The position numbers and the translations under genes are program-made. Below, piece by piece: positions 32,411 through 43,490 of a stretch of DNA of 64,000 nucleotides. Position 1 is the stretch's first letter, and each line of letters begins with the position of its first letter. The notes beneath the pieces were generated by a model, which saw only the letters and a list, made by a program, of their open reading frames with translations, was not told the origin of the DNA and did not search any database. The stretch comes from Aradus depressus (Eukaryota; Arthropoda; Insecta; Hemiptera; Aradidae): assembly GCA_963662175.1 (NCBI GenBank), contig OY759224.1, forward strand, positions 28,095,489 to 28,159,488, read 5' to 3'.

Positions 32411-32640
32411 CTTATTGATTTTCAGCCAAATCGGCCAAAAAGAAGGGGGGAATTAGGGAGGAGGCTCAACACAAAAACTTCAATATGTCGTGCTGGGGAA
32501 GTACACAGCCGGTGATTCACCGACGCCTTTTATTTTCCCATTTTGAATCAGAAAACATGAAATTCCGTTGAAAACTCAACATCGAATTTTTGACAGATTA
32601 CATAACTTTCCCTATACTTCGTATAACTAGGGAAGTACAA
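32411..32640. repeat. TACTTCCCC repeat, minus left part and plus right part
   Basis: A minus fragment ending GTGCTGGGGAAGTACACAG is joined to a plus right end finishing CCCTATACTTCGTATAAC. Confidence 0.65.
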
Positions 32641-32784
32641 ACAAAAATAGTTGAGCAACATTCTCTGTTCATTGTTAAATTGTTAATAAAATGAATGATG
32701 GATTGTACACATTGAAGTATAGGTGTAAGTTCAAACACGCTAAACACTGCTCCACTTTAGACTGTCTGTGAGAGATAGGGGTGT

Positions 32785-33760
32785 GCAAAAAAAAAAAAAA
32801 CATGAAAGACTTCAGAACAGCTGAGCTCTGACGGTCACTTAGCAACAACGTTGTCTACCTGACATCCCCCACCACTCAAAACGTATTTCCACAAAAAACC
32901 TTTTTTGCTCAAAATGGACCAAAAACTGGCCCTAATTTACAAAAATAAAACAATATAATTTAATTTTTGCATTTTCGAAAAGATGTATAATTCATCTCAA
33001 AAAATATAAAGAAAAATTACAACAAAATCTTCATAGAAATTAATGAACAATTAAGCCAATTTACAAATAGAAAATAAATAAAAAAGGTATTCGATAATCA
33101 CCGACTATGTACTTCCCCAGCACAAACTAATCAATTAAGTTTTCGCTCTCCCTCTAAAGTCAATGGACCATATGGACAATATTTGACTTACCTAGTAGCT
33201 CCCTGAATGCTCATTCTAAATGTATCGATACATAAACATCGTCAGTTATTAAATTTGTGTTAACCTACCCCCCCCCCCCCCCCCCCCCCCCCTAATTCCT
33301 CTTCCCTTAGGCTGAATTGTCTCTGAGATTCAATCATCGTTAAAACGTTCTGGATACACATATAAAATTCCGTATCAATATATATTCATTATATCCGTGA
33401 GTTAACTAACTTCCCCTCTACTTCGTAAAGGTAGAGAAATAAAAAAAACATAAATGACTTTAAAACAGCTGAGCTCTGACGGTCACTTAGCAACAACGTT
33501 ACTCCCTAACATCCCCCACCACTCAAATGTATTTCACCAAAAAAAAAAAACTCAAAATATATTAATTATATTGCACAAAATAAACCACAAAAAATAAAAA
33601 GAAAATTAGCCATAATTTACAAAAAATAAAATAAATTCAATTTTTTGAATTTTTGGAAAGATTTATAGTCTTCTTAAAAAATGATAGAAAGTAATAAACA
33701 ATTAAGTCTAATTCACAAAAATAATAAAAGAAAACATTAATTATTTTCAAAAGTTTTCCT
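32785..33760. repeat. Direct duplication split by a TACTTCCCC repeat
   Basis: 32,785-33,095 and 33,440-33,760 share CAGCTGAGCTCTGACGGTCA, CTTAGCAACAACGTT and ACATCCCCCACCACTCAAA. The TACTTCCCC repeat at 33,096-33,440 lies between them. Confidence 0.75.
33096..33440 (+). repeat. TACTTCCCC repeat
   Basis: ACCGACTATGTACTTCCCC to TAACTTCCCCTCTACTTCG, including a C run at about 33,266-33,292. Confidence 0.75.
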
Positions 33761-35020
33761 CAAACCTAATTAAAATATAATTTATTTAATTTGACTTTAA
33801 GAGTACATAATTTTCGTTAATGGAGGAACCATTTTAGGCATTGAATGAACTTAAGCAATTCGGATTGTTAAGTGGAATGATTTGTGTAAAAAAATGCCTA
33901 ACTCTTTATATGGAGACTAAATTGCGTTATGCCGTCATTTTTAGGTCTACAAAAAAAAAATTAATAAATAAATAAAATTGTCAAAATTTCAAGAGAACAA
34001 AGTTAATGAATGGAAGAAAACTGTTCCAAATTTGACATATACCCAAAAATAATGCAAATACAAGACATTTTATTTTTAAAAAAAATAGCTATTAAATTTG
34101 CGTAATCCGCGAAATTAAATTTTCGTTAAAATAACGACCGAACCGAAGTTTAGTCAATGTGGCACAGTTGTGAAGAAACAAACTCAAGGATGAATTGAGA
34201 AATTTCTTTAACAATATTAATATAAATAATAAAATAGAGATTTGTATTATAATTTAATAAAGAAATTATATTATTTTATGGATATTATACTTTTCTTATT
34301 TGAACGTTTTAGGCTCCAGTTGGAATCTATGTTATTTTTATCAAGTAAAAACACTGGCTAATACAAAAATTTATTAAGATTTATCGCTCTATAAATATTA
34401 TCAAACAGAAAACAAAAATTATTTAAAAAATCTTTCTAATATTGTATAGAACTTATACTCATATTGAGCATTTTTTAAGATGATGTAAGAGAATTGTGTA
34501 TAATGTTTAAGCCTTTTCGTCTCATTTGTATTTAATTTGTTTTTTTTTGTATATGCGGAAAAAAAGACCAGATTATAAAAAACAATCTATCCAGAACTTG
34601 AATGACTGAACATTTTTTCCTCAAAAATTTGGAAGGTTATATGAGATTATTTTGTGCAATTTTTATATGATAAAAACCCCCAACAATAGAAGGGTATTGT
34701 TGAATACTGAAAAAAAAATGGTGAGGTATTCAATTTTTTTTTTAATAAAAAAAAAAAAAAAAGAGGGAGCCTATGATGGAGCAATGACCTGGGTAACGGT
34801 GCGACAAGTGTGCGAGGTGGGAGCAACGTCAGACTACAGAATTAACTATTTCTGGGTCTAGACCCTGCTAAATATACAGAGGTCTTCGCACTTTAGACAA
34901 TATCTGTTGCGCAATATATACAATAGTAAAAAAAAAGAAAGCAGAACCGAATCATTTTTTTAATATATATATTTTTTTGTTAAGTTTTGTTGGTTAAAAA
35001 TGACCTTTTTTCTTTTGTAC
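33761..35020. other. AT-rich stretch with a small GC-richer island
   Basis: Mostly featureless. 34,765-34,865 is less AT-rich and reads openly on both strands (plus: GAYDGAMTWVTVRQVCEVG). It could be an exon near the candidate at 35,027, but the phases do not join cleanly. Confidence 0.4.
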
Positions 35021-35026
35021 TTACAT

Positions 35027-35260
35027 GAGTGTGGAGGTATATGAAGAGGTGTCACCAATGGATGATTGGAGGTGCAAATTGTATCCGAGAAGACACAGAA
35101 TGCGGCGCACACTGAGACAGACAAGAAGAGCCGGTATAAGAGCGCACTGTTGGAGAACTCGGGCCTCAGTGAACATGTCGTCTGAAGAGGGCTTTAGCGG
35201 CTGAATGGTCACAAGTCTCTCGCCGCCTCCCACCACCCCAGTACGCCCCCCACTACATCT
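35027..35260 (-). CDS. Candidate exon of an unknown host gene
   Basis: This segment is clearly more GC-rich than its surroundings. On the minus strand two frames stay open across it. One begins with an ATG (MVGGGERLVTIQPLKPSSDD...) and contains a second in-frame Met at MFTEARVLQQCALIPALLVC. The other is hydrophobic (SALLYRLFLSVSVCAAFCVF). The segment ends at a consensus splice donor, GTAAGTAC, read on the minus strand from about 35,026 downward. No domain was recognised and no acceptor or partner exon was found with certainty. It may be a first or internal exon, or an unrelated repeat. Confidence 0.35.
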
Positions 35261-35379
35261 GTCTAACAGTTAACCTATTTATTCAAATCAGTCTGGTACC
35301 TGAAACTAATTAATAATAAGATTAATAAAACAATATTTATATAATATGTTACCTCAAAGTTCAAATATTACCTTACAAT

Positions 35380-35696
35380 TTTTTTAGAGGGCGCCGGTAG
35401 CTCAATGGTATACGTGCTTGCTTATTGTGTTCAAGATCGCGGGTTCAAAACCCATTCAAGGCCCTTAATTTATTTTATCTGGGAGCTAAAATAAACTTAG
35501 GCACGCCATCCTTCGAATGGGACGTTAAGCGATGGTCCCGAGCTTGTCCCTACCCTAGGTGAATAAAAATGTCGGGTAGGCAAAATTTAGGACTCCCATA
35601 GTAGAGTTGGGCTCATGCCCACCAGAGTGACGAAAGAGCGCTCTGGTAGTAGGCGATATGTAGTTGAAGCTCGGGCATGAGTCATAATAACTACTA
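35380..35696 (+). mobile_element. SINE, head-complete, with TSD
   Basis: ACCTTACAAT at 35,370-35,379 and ACCTTATAAT at 35,697-35,706 (one mismatch) flank it. A box TAGCTCAATGG, B box GGTTCAAAACC. A short internal deletion removes the ACGATGTCAGGTACTCGTTA block. Confidence 0.85.
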
Positions 35697-35799
35697 ACCT
35701 TATAATCATAACTAGAGCCCTGATTTTGTGCAGTAAAACAATTAAAAAACGGGATTATTGGCTTTCCACCAATTTAAAGAGAATTTCCCAGAAAAGCGG

Positions 35800-36892
35800 A
35801 CCTTATTCAGTGCCTTCAAAACAACTATGAAACTATCCTTTATAAATTTGTATGTATGTATACATTTTCAAATTAACTTACAAATAAATTTTCTCATTAC
35901 GACGAAATATGCAATTTTGTGCAGTAAAAACCTAAAACGTGCAATTTTTCCAAAAAGGTTAAAAACGTGGAATTTCGTGCAAAATAAAATTTATGTATAT
36001 TAATCAGAATGCCTTAATTCGTAAAAATAAATTGTTATTTAATGATTTCAAGCAAGAGAAAAAAAAAGTCAATTGCACGGGAATCCGTGCTCTAATCATA
36101 ACCAATTTTAACTCCTCAAATCATAATTTCCTTGTAATTTCTTAGTTAAAGATCCATTTAGGTTTAGGTTTAGGTTTTATGACTCATGCCCGGGCTTTAA
36201 CTACGAGGTCATATCGCCTACTACCAGAGCGCTCTTTCGTCACTCTGGTGGACATGAGCCCGACTCTACTGTGGGAGTCCTAAATTTTGCCTACCCTAAA
36301 TTTTTATTCATCTAGGGTAGGGGTCTTTAACGAGTACCTGACATCGTACAGGCTCGGGACCATCGCTTAACGTCCCATCCGAAGGACGGCGTGCTTAAGT
36401 TTATTTTACCTCCCAGATAAAATAAACTAAGGGCCTCGGTCGGGCTACGAACCCACGACCTTGAGCTCAGAAGTCAAGCACGCATACCACTGAGCTACCG
36501 GCGCCCTTCAGATCCATTTAATAAAAGTGAAAAATAAAGACACAGCCTTCACTAATTTCATTTATCACTTTCGATCCATTTTGAACGTTATTTAGTTATT
36601 GTAACTCATGCCCGGGCTTAAATTACGAGGTCATATCTGGTGGACATGGGTCCGACTTGTGTCTACCCAACATTTTTATTCACCTAGGTAAGAGTCTTTA
36701 ACGACTACATGATGGCCTCGGTGGCTCAGAGGTTGCATGTGTGAGATCAAGTTTATTTTATCTAGGAGGTGAAAAAAAACCCTTTGAGCACGCTGTACCA
36801 TGTCAGGTACTACTCGTTAAAGACCCTTACCTTAGGTGAAGAAACCTAGGTAGGCAAAATTTAGGACTCCCATAGTAGAGTCGGACTCATGT
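35800..36892 (+). mobile_element. Composite retroposon with head-to-head SINE arms, copy 2
   Basis: The unique part (with TGTGCAGTAAAAACCTAAAA and TTTTTCCAAAAAGGTT) reaches the inverted SINE pair at 36,592-36,892. Junction GAGTCTTTAACGACTACATG is as in copies 1 and 3. A later full-length SINE (36,161-36,509) splits it. Confidence 0.72.
36161..36509 (-). mobile_element. SINE, full-length (349 bp), with 11-bp TSD
   Basis: AGATCCATTTA at 36,150-36,160 recurs at 36,510-36,520, giving exact ends. The minus-strand tail is a six-base (AAACCT) variant. The interrupted host sequence is intact in the other two composite copies, which confirms a clean insertion. Confidence 0.94.
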
Positions 36893-37284
36893 AGCAACAT
36901 GATGATTTTAAATATTTGTTACAACGGAAAATAAACAACAATTAAATGCAAAAGCTACATAGAATATAGTAAATAATTAAAATATTATTCATAACCTTAC
37001 TTTCATTAAGACTACAGTGTATAGTATTTTATTCATCTGTATTTTATTCAGCATTAATAATGAAGAAAATAACTTTAGTCTCATGATTTTCATGAAACTG
37101 ACGTTTAAATAATAACAGATATACTTATGGTTTAAGCACACTCGTTACACATCAAGTGCAATGTAATAAACAGTCAACGAACATCAGTGTTGCCACTTTA
37201 ACGTTTTTTTTGTTGTTTTTTTAAACTAAAAATGTTTTTTTAAAGCAACAAGCGTGTTATTTTCAGTGAAGTACATTTAAAATG
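36893..37284. other. Non-coding AT-rich stretch
   Basis: No gene or element was recognised. Confidence 0.6.
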
Positions 37285-37425
37285 ATTTAACACATACTAA
37301 GTATAGAGGAAATAATGCATCGGTCAAAAATTCGATACAGAGTTTTCAAAGGAATTTTATGTTTTCAAAAGTGTGTGTCTGTGAACACAATAACTGCCGA
37401 TAGAATGAATGTATCGACAACTTTT
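37285..37425 (-). repeat. TACTTCCCC repeat fragment
   Basis: GTATAGAGGAAATAATGCATC to GAATGTATCGACAAC; only the end region is kept. Confidence 0.55.
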
Positions 37426-37924
37426 TAATTTTTTACTATTTTATCCTTTTTTTTTTTTGAGAAATATATATTCTAAAATATTTAAAAATATATTCGAAAA
37501 AAAAAATGGGTTTTTTCCTGTAGTCCAAATAATTGGACAATATGAAAATGATTGTCCAGTATAAGGTTGGGAGGGTGGGAGTGAGGGAGCCGTGTGACCT
37601 GCCGACCACTATCCGACTCCATCGTCTGGCCCCCCACTCCTCACCGTCTGGGTCCTTCACCCCACCGACACCCCCCACCCTCAGTCTGTCTCTCTCCTAC
37701 ATATACACATTCTCTTCTCCCTCTTTATCCACTACTTTTTCATCTTGTTCCTCCTCCCCAATCCCTCTTTCTCACTCACTCCCTCTCTCTCTCTCCCCTT
37801 CGCCTCCTTTGCCAGACGGAATCCCCGCCGGAACTGACCAGACCAATTCGGAAGACACTGGCTCGCTCTTATAGACCGTGGGAGGATTGAGAAACATTCC
37901 CCCTCCTTGTCCAGTTTTCTTCTG
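37426..37924. other. CT-rich segment of unknown nature
   Basis: 37,560-37,900 is GC- and pyrimidine-rich (CTCTCTCTCTCTCCCC near 37,780) with two overlapping open plus frames that are Pro/Ser-rich. It could be a low-complexity exon or a degraded repeat; no domain was seen. Confidence 0.35.
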
Positions 37925-38350
37925 TTATTTCCTCAGCTACTCCAAGTATAGGGGAAGTTATGGAATCTCTACGTCATTTTATCCGGACTTTTCGCTCCCC
38001 CTTAAAAACCAATCGACAGTCTGCGCTTAATATTCAATAGTTGAATTACATAGGGACTCCTAAATCCTCATCTTAATTTTGTGTAGATAAATTCATTACA
38101 TCGGCAGTTATTGAGGTTTTTGAGCTAAGCTTACCCCCTAATCCCACCTTTCCCCTTGATCGATTTGACTGAAAATCAACATGTGTCGTCGTCGGAGTGC
38201 GCTGGATTCACATACAAACTTTCGTGACGATACATTCATTCTATGGGGAGTTATCGTGTTCACAAGCACACACATTTATTTTTTTTTTTAATAGGAATCT
38301 GGAGGTGGAAAACATGAAATTCCATTGAAAACTCCGCATCTGGGGCATTC
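37925..38350 (+). repeat. TACTTCCCC repeat
   Basis: It starts at a hairpin end (ACTCCAAGTATAGGGGAAG), followed by three units. It finishes AAATTCCATTGAAAACTCCG. Confidence 0.7.
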
Positions 38351-38487
38351 GTATTTATATTATATTGATCGGGTTCTGGATACGTATTACGTTTTCAATT
38401 TCGTGTCTATATATTCATTCTTTCGGAAGTTATCGTGTTCACAGACAAACAGACAGACGGAAATTGTATTTTATTTTGAATCAGGAG

Positions 38488-38766
38488 GGTTCCGCTTCCA
38501 ATCTTCAGCGCATTCAATCCTTGCAATCCAAAATCCTTCGTACAATAACCAATGCTCCTTATTACAACTCGAACAAAACCCTTCTCATTGATTTCAATAT
38601 TCTCTTTGTCACCGAATTAGCTAAATCCATGTACAAAAAATGATTTTCTTGCTTTAGTAGCCACATTAATCCTCTAGTCCGTACCCTCTGGAACACACTT
38701 CCCGAACGACGCCCTAAACGCCAATGGCCCAGAGACCTTCTCAGATCAAGCAATAACAGTGATTAG
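38488..38766 (+). pseudogene. LINE reverse transcriptase C-terminal fragment
   Basis: The frame reads GSASNLQRIQSLQSKILRTI and TNAPYYNSNKTL, then FVTELAKSMYKK, a stop, and NPLVRTLWNTLPERRPKRQW. It matches the extreme C-terminus of jockey-like ORF2 proteins, including the ending seen at 14,448 (compare LQSKILRTITNAP with FQSKTLRLITQCP). One in-frame stop and the loss of the whole catalytic part make it dead. Confidence 0.8.
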
Positions 38767-38995
38767 CCATAAATGGGTGCGACTCAGTGCCTAGGGAGTG
38801 TCAACACACTGGGAGATTTCGTGTCATTCATTAAAAATATTGTCATTTTTTTTCCCTTAGCACATTTGTTTATTGTATATATTCATTATACAGTTGTAAA
38901 TATCTCCTAATTCCTGAGGGCGCCGGTAGCTCAGTGGTATGCGTGCTTGCTTAGTGAGCTAAATATAGCGGGTTCGTAACCCGGTCGAGTCCCTA

Positions 38996-39813
38996 AAGGC
39001 TAGTACAGACATGCGAGCAACGAACCGAGCACTGTTCGGCTCGTTTTCAGTTTTCAACGAACACACTCCAAGCCGAACAGAGACGAGCCGAGGATTTGGA
39101 TGCTCCACAACCATACTAACGAACGTAACCTGCACAAGTTAACCTGCAGATAACAAATTTACGTTTATTTGTATATCATTTTATTATTATTCAAAATCTT
39201 CAATCAGAAAATGCTCAAGGTAGGTAGCTACTTACGTAATTAATTTACATATTTGTAGTACAATTAATACGGATACGAATTTATTATGATACGTAATTTA
39301 TTTTTACATGTAAATTGTTAAAATGAACACTTTTTTAGGAAAAGTGTTTGAATAATTCCTCCCAAGCATCCAATCTCTTTATTTTATTAAAATGTAATTT
39401 GTGTTTTAAATCCCATATGACTGGGTAGTGTCTCATAGCCTGAGCAAACTGAATTTGAAGCTCCTGAGACCAGTCTTCAGAAGCCATAATAAAATATAAT
39501 TTATGGAATAATATTTAAATATATATTTAATTTAAAAAAAAAAAGAACGTGCACTTCCAAAAACCTAAATATTTGAGAAGGTTATAATATTGGTTATAAA
39601 CAACAGTGCTCGGGTCAAGTCGGGACGGTTCGGCTTGGTACCAGTCCACACACCGCAGCCCGAGCCGAACATTCCTTTGATGGTTCGTCAAAAAACCGAC
39701 AACAGGTGGAGCAGACCCCGAGCCTCCCTTGTTCGTCTAGCGCCTGCGCACTATTCCCCAGGCATGCGCACTGACTAATGTTCGGCTCGTTGCTCGCGTG
39801 TCTATACGCCTCT
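38996..39813 (-). mobile_element. PIF/Harbinger-like element with MADF ORF fragment
   Basis: Termini AAGGCTAGTACAGACATGCG and the inverse CGCGTGTCTATACGCCTCT, with GAGCAACGA and GTTCGGCTCG in both arms. The target is the TTA in the SINE (CTA at 38,993-38,995, TTA at 39,814-39,816). It is 818 bp long, without a transposase. Confidence 0.72.
39335..39487 (-). CDS. MADF-domain N-terminal fragment of the Harbinger-like element
   Basis: A short uninterrupted frame from ATG 39,487 encodes 50 aa: MASEDWSQELQIQFAQ, AMRHYPVIWDLKH, then KIKRLDAWEELFKHFS. The YPVIWD and AWEEL positions match the first half of the MADF fold, which in PIF/Harbinger elements belongs to the Myb/MADF DNA-binding partner of the transposase. 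The second half is missing, so it is probably a remnant of an internally deleted element. A spliced product cannot be excluded. Confidence 0.6.
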   Translation of the reverse strand: MASEDWSQELQIQFAQAMRHYPVIWDLKHKLHFNKIKRLDAWEELFKHFS

Positions 39814-40060
39814 TTAGTTTATTTTATCTGGGAGGTAAAATAAACATAAGCACGCCGTCCTTCGAATGGGACGTTATGTATGTGATGGTCCCAACCCTGT
39901 TCGATGTCAGGTATTCGTTAAAGACCCTTACCCTAGGTGAAAAAAATTTAGGGTAAGCAAAATTTAGGACTCCCACAGTAGAGTCGGGCTCATGTCCACC
40001 AGAGTGACGAAAGAGCGCTCTGGTAGTAAGCGATATGACCTCGTAGTTAAAGCCCGGACA

Positions 40061-40280
40061 TCAAATTTCTGACCTATGACCGATTACATAACTTCCCCTA
40101 TACTTCGTATAGCTTATTTTTGAGTCAAGCCCCCCACTCCTGCCGACGTTGAGGAAAACTAATAGGTGTCCCTATAGATATTCTGAATTTACATACTAAA
40201 TTTCATGTCGATACATTCACTACATCGGCAGTTATTTGAGTTTTTGTGTTAAACCCACCTCTAATCCCTAGTAGATAACA
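40061..40280 (+). repeat. TACTTCCCC repeat
   Basis: The right end of one copy (ATTACATAACTTCCCCTATAC) is followed by an internal unit with AAATTTCATGTCGATACATT. Confidence 0.65.
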
Positions 40281-40744
40281 ACTAGCAATTTAATCCTGGC
40301 AACTTGTGGCAGTGTAAAAATGTTGCAAGATGTTGCACCCACCCGAACAGCTTGCAAGACACCAGAAAAGAGGTGTAACACTTTTTGAACTAGTTCTACG
40401 ACGAGAACGAACCTGTGAAACATTGCACAGTGCGATGGCCTTGCGGTGTCCTCGTACCATGTCTACCCCTCTCCCCGCCTGTCTGCTCCACTTTTTTTAT
40501 ATATATATTTTTTTTTTATTTCTTATGCCAATTTTTTTGTTCGTTGCCCCCTCATGCAAAAGTTAGACGAGTTATATAAAAAATGTTACTCTCTGAAGTG
40601 ACGCATGGGCCTAAGCAGCACAATTAATGAAAGTAATATTTATTTCTGTCAAACAATAACATAGAAATTGAGAAGTAGCTCATAAATTATATATATAATA
40701 TATATAAACTAATTATATATAATAATATATATAAACTACTAACT
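40281..40744. other. Non-coding stretch
   Basis: A short open plus frame at 40,330-40,566 has no recognisable domain; (TA)n-rich text at 40,680-40,735. Confidence 0.45.
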
Positions 40745-40871
40745 CTCTCTATAAACTTTCTATCTCTTTATTATTGGATTCTGACCTCATCTACGGATCA
40801 TCAGGATCCAGACCTAGAACCATGGTTCGACACGGGTACAGGTCAAGAATCATGGATCCGAGTTCGGGCCG
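40745..40871. repeat. Dispersed repeat shared with 50,172-50,330
   Basis: Both contain a CTCTTTATTA.TGGA block, GACCTCATCT and CCAGACCT in the same order. The element type is not recognised. Confidence 0.5.
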
Positions 40872-42177
40872 AGAACCACACTGAGAAAAATTTATGAAAT
40901 GTTGACAACTCCGCGCGGAGTTGACAAATTCGAAGTACAGTCTATAGAATTATGATTCACACAAGTCTGTCGGAATCAGAGTAACTATGTAGCTTATTTT
41001 AAACCAACTGCGCGAGGGAATTGAAGTTAAGTTTTAAGTGAAGTTGAGTCCACTAAATTTAAATTGGCTAAATAAATTTATTTATTGATACAACAAAATA
41101 AATAGTACAATGAATAAATCTTCAATAATTGACATGGAACTTTTTACTTATGAATCATATTGTTTTTAATTTATTTAAAATGTTGAAAGATTTTTGTATA
41201 ATTTTTAAGAGTGATTGTTTGAAACATATTATCAATGAACATAAATGAAAATATATTTTGATTTCAGATAAGTGAAATTGCAGTAATTCCTGCAGTATAA
41301 TTGACTTACATTCTTTGTACTTTGGGGTTTATTACTGGAAATTCCCGGCGCCTGTCTGCTTGTCCTGTCTGTTTGTTTACTACCTGTGGCACTTTCTGAG
41401 AAAACACATTCAGTCTTGTGCTGTTATCCTGAACTCATTGAACTAGTGCTCGATAGTGTTGTGGAAAAGAGTGAAATGGCGGATGAAGAAACGCGTGAGA
41501 TTTTAATATAATGTAATTTATATCAATTAAGAAACTTATTATGTACACCATTTATTTAAAAACAATGTATAGAATAAGGAAGTTTTCAATAATTGTATTG
41601 ACGTTTATGATTATTTTTAAGAATATTTATTAATTTATAATTTTATATGTTTATATTATATAATAAAAAAAAGTTTATCTGAACATTTACGAGTATTAAT
41701 ATTAATAACCTCATCCACTAAATTAATTGTAAGAAATAATGAACGAAATGAGATATAGAACTCAGAGAGTGTTATTTATGATTCTTTCGATGGAATGCTA
41801 GAATTAAACCAAATTGAGTTGAATTAACATTAAATGCTTTCGCGTCTAAATGAAATCTTCCAACGGTTGGATGAAAAAATTTTTTATATTATTGCAAAAC
41901 TAAATAACTTTCATTGAACACACTTCTTCAATTGAACGAAATATTTTTTTTTTTAAATTAATATTAATAATAATTAAACGAAATTCATAATTATTAGAAT
42001 GAACTGCTAATGACGTATCTCAATTCCTTACGGAATTGACAATATTGACCTGCCAACTGCGTCAGGGAATTGAGTCAGCACCTATGCGGGCTTCGCCGTA
42101 TCCAACTCAGCCGCGCAGTTGAGATAACAGAAATTCATTTGACTCAAAATTTTTGTTTTCTCAGTGCAGGTATAGAC
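40872..42177. mobile_element. Inverted-repeat element of about 1.3 kb, unclassified
   Basis: The left end CACTGAGAAAAATTTATGAA and the right end (inverse CACTGAGAAAACAAAAATTT) face each other, each followed inward by an AACTCCGCGCGGAGTTG or CAACTGCGCGGCTGAGTTG hairpin. Near 41,476 a well-placed ATG (GTGAAATGGCGGATGAAGAA) opens only 11 codons, like the leftover first exon of a deleted transposase gene. No target duplication was resolved. Confidence 0.55.
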
Positions 42178-42384
42178 GTAGCGCGGAAACTTACATGTAA
42201 ATCGTGATGTAGACTGATATTCAGAGATAAGTAACTTTAAAAAAAGAAGAAAAGTCCACCAAATGCAGAAAACAAAGGTTTAGAGAGACCGCAGAAACAT
42301 ATGTGTCAATAGGATTGTAGCCTCAAATATGGAAGTCGAAGGATCCTCTAAGGAGCAAAACTAGAAGGAAAGATCCACCAAATG
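42178..42384. other. Non-coding spacer
   Basis: No feature was recognised. Confidence 0.5.
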
Positions 42385-42510
42385 ATACAAACAGATATTT
42401 ACAACTGTATAAAAATATATACAACAAGCAAATATGCTAATAGAGAGATAATGGCAATGTCAAAATGTCATGAGGGGAGAAAACACCCAGTGGTGAAACT
42501 CCCTAGTCAC
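42385..42510. repeat. Dispersed repeat shared with 29,165-29,295
   Basis: See the entry at 29,165; this copy is similarly ordered and ends CACCCAGTGGTGAAACTCCC. Confidence 0.6.
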
Positions 42511-42804
42511 TGATTTCCTCTTATTTGTAACTAATCACTGTCACTGTCACTGCTGCTAATTGCTTTATTATTAATTGTTTTATTTTGTTACAAAATTTTT
42601 GATAATGCCTGAATAATGGCGAAATTATAACAAATATATAGATTATATATATGTATATTTAAAAAAATAAAAAATAAATTAAAATAAAAAGTTGTCAAAC
42701 CACTTTTTAAACCGTTCCAATGATGTGTCAAACATAACCCATAAGTTTGAGTTTCGACAGTTTCGCATCCTATAAGCTTCACACAAACGGACATTCATTT
42801 ATAT

Positions 42805-43112
42805 ATATGAAAAAAAATAAATAAAACCATCTAAAAACTTTAACAATTTAAAATTTCATGGATTGGGACAAATAAGTTATTCCAGTCCCCATCCATGAAA
42901 TTTAAAATTGTTAAAGTTTTTAGATGGTTTTATTTATTTTTTTTTATCATAAAAACTAAAACATTTTAATTATCATTCAAATTTCAAAAAATTTTATTTT
43001 ATCAGACTGCCTGATGATTAGGGGAACCTCGAAAGCCGGCTAGCTAATACATATAAAAAATCTGTGAGAGGTCAGACTATATCTTATTTGAAAACCTGTG
43101 AAAAAAAAGGAA
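42805..43112 (+). mobile_element. Fold-back element (family A), left-truncated copy 2
   Basis: The central inverted arms (AACTTTAACAATTTAAAATTTC and inverse) and the right arm with the ribozyme-like block match 20,300-20,541. The left outer arm is missing. Confidence 0.8.
42999..43046 (+). ncRNA. Hammerhead-like motif (family A, copy 2)
   Basis: CTGATGA (43,011-43,017), hairpin AGGGGAACCT, GAAA (43,031-43,034), GCCGGC, UA. Core bases are kept, while the stem II loop has drifted from copy 1. Confidence 0.5.
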
Positions 43113-43124
43113 CCTGACTCAGTG

Positions 43125-43490
43125 AATTTTTATAACCTCCCAAACTTTAAACGTTTTTTTTTCGAGAACTACTTGACGTATCAAAAATCTGTTTGCACAG
43201 TTCTTCCTTGTTTCTTTAGTACCTTAATAAAAGGTAATGAAACTTAAGGGTCAAAAGGGAACCCCGCCCTTCGAAGGGCTGTTTGAGACATTAAAAGGGT
43301 CATTTTTGTCTTTTTGAGGAAGCCATACTATAGCTCTCGGCAAGTGCTACAACTTTAGTCCTATACACAATTTTCATATCTCTAACCGTTTAGGAGTTAT
43401 TTCACTTATGACCCGCTTATCTGGGCGCCCCCTGTGTATATAAGTATGTATTTCGGTGCAACTGTCAAAAAAATAACATTTTAAGAACAA
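43125..43490. repeat. Dispersed repeat, partly shared with 48,597-48,740
   Basis: Both loci have CCTGACTCAGTGAATTTTTA and GGTGCAACTxTCAAAAAAAT. A block near 43,330-43,436 (GGAGTTATTTCACTTATGACC, then GGGCGCCCCCTGTGTATA) looks like a MITE end. No gene. Confidence 0.5.

Larger units (their letters stand above)
38918..40060 (+). mobile_element. SINE interrupted by a second Harbinger-like element
   Basis: Head at 38,918-38,995 (A box TAGCTCAGTGG, B box GGTTCGTAACC) resumes at 39,814 with TTAGTTTATTTTATCTGGG and runs to AAAGCCCGGACAT. Confidence 0.85.
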
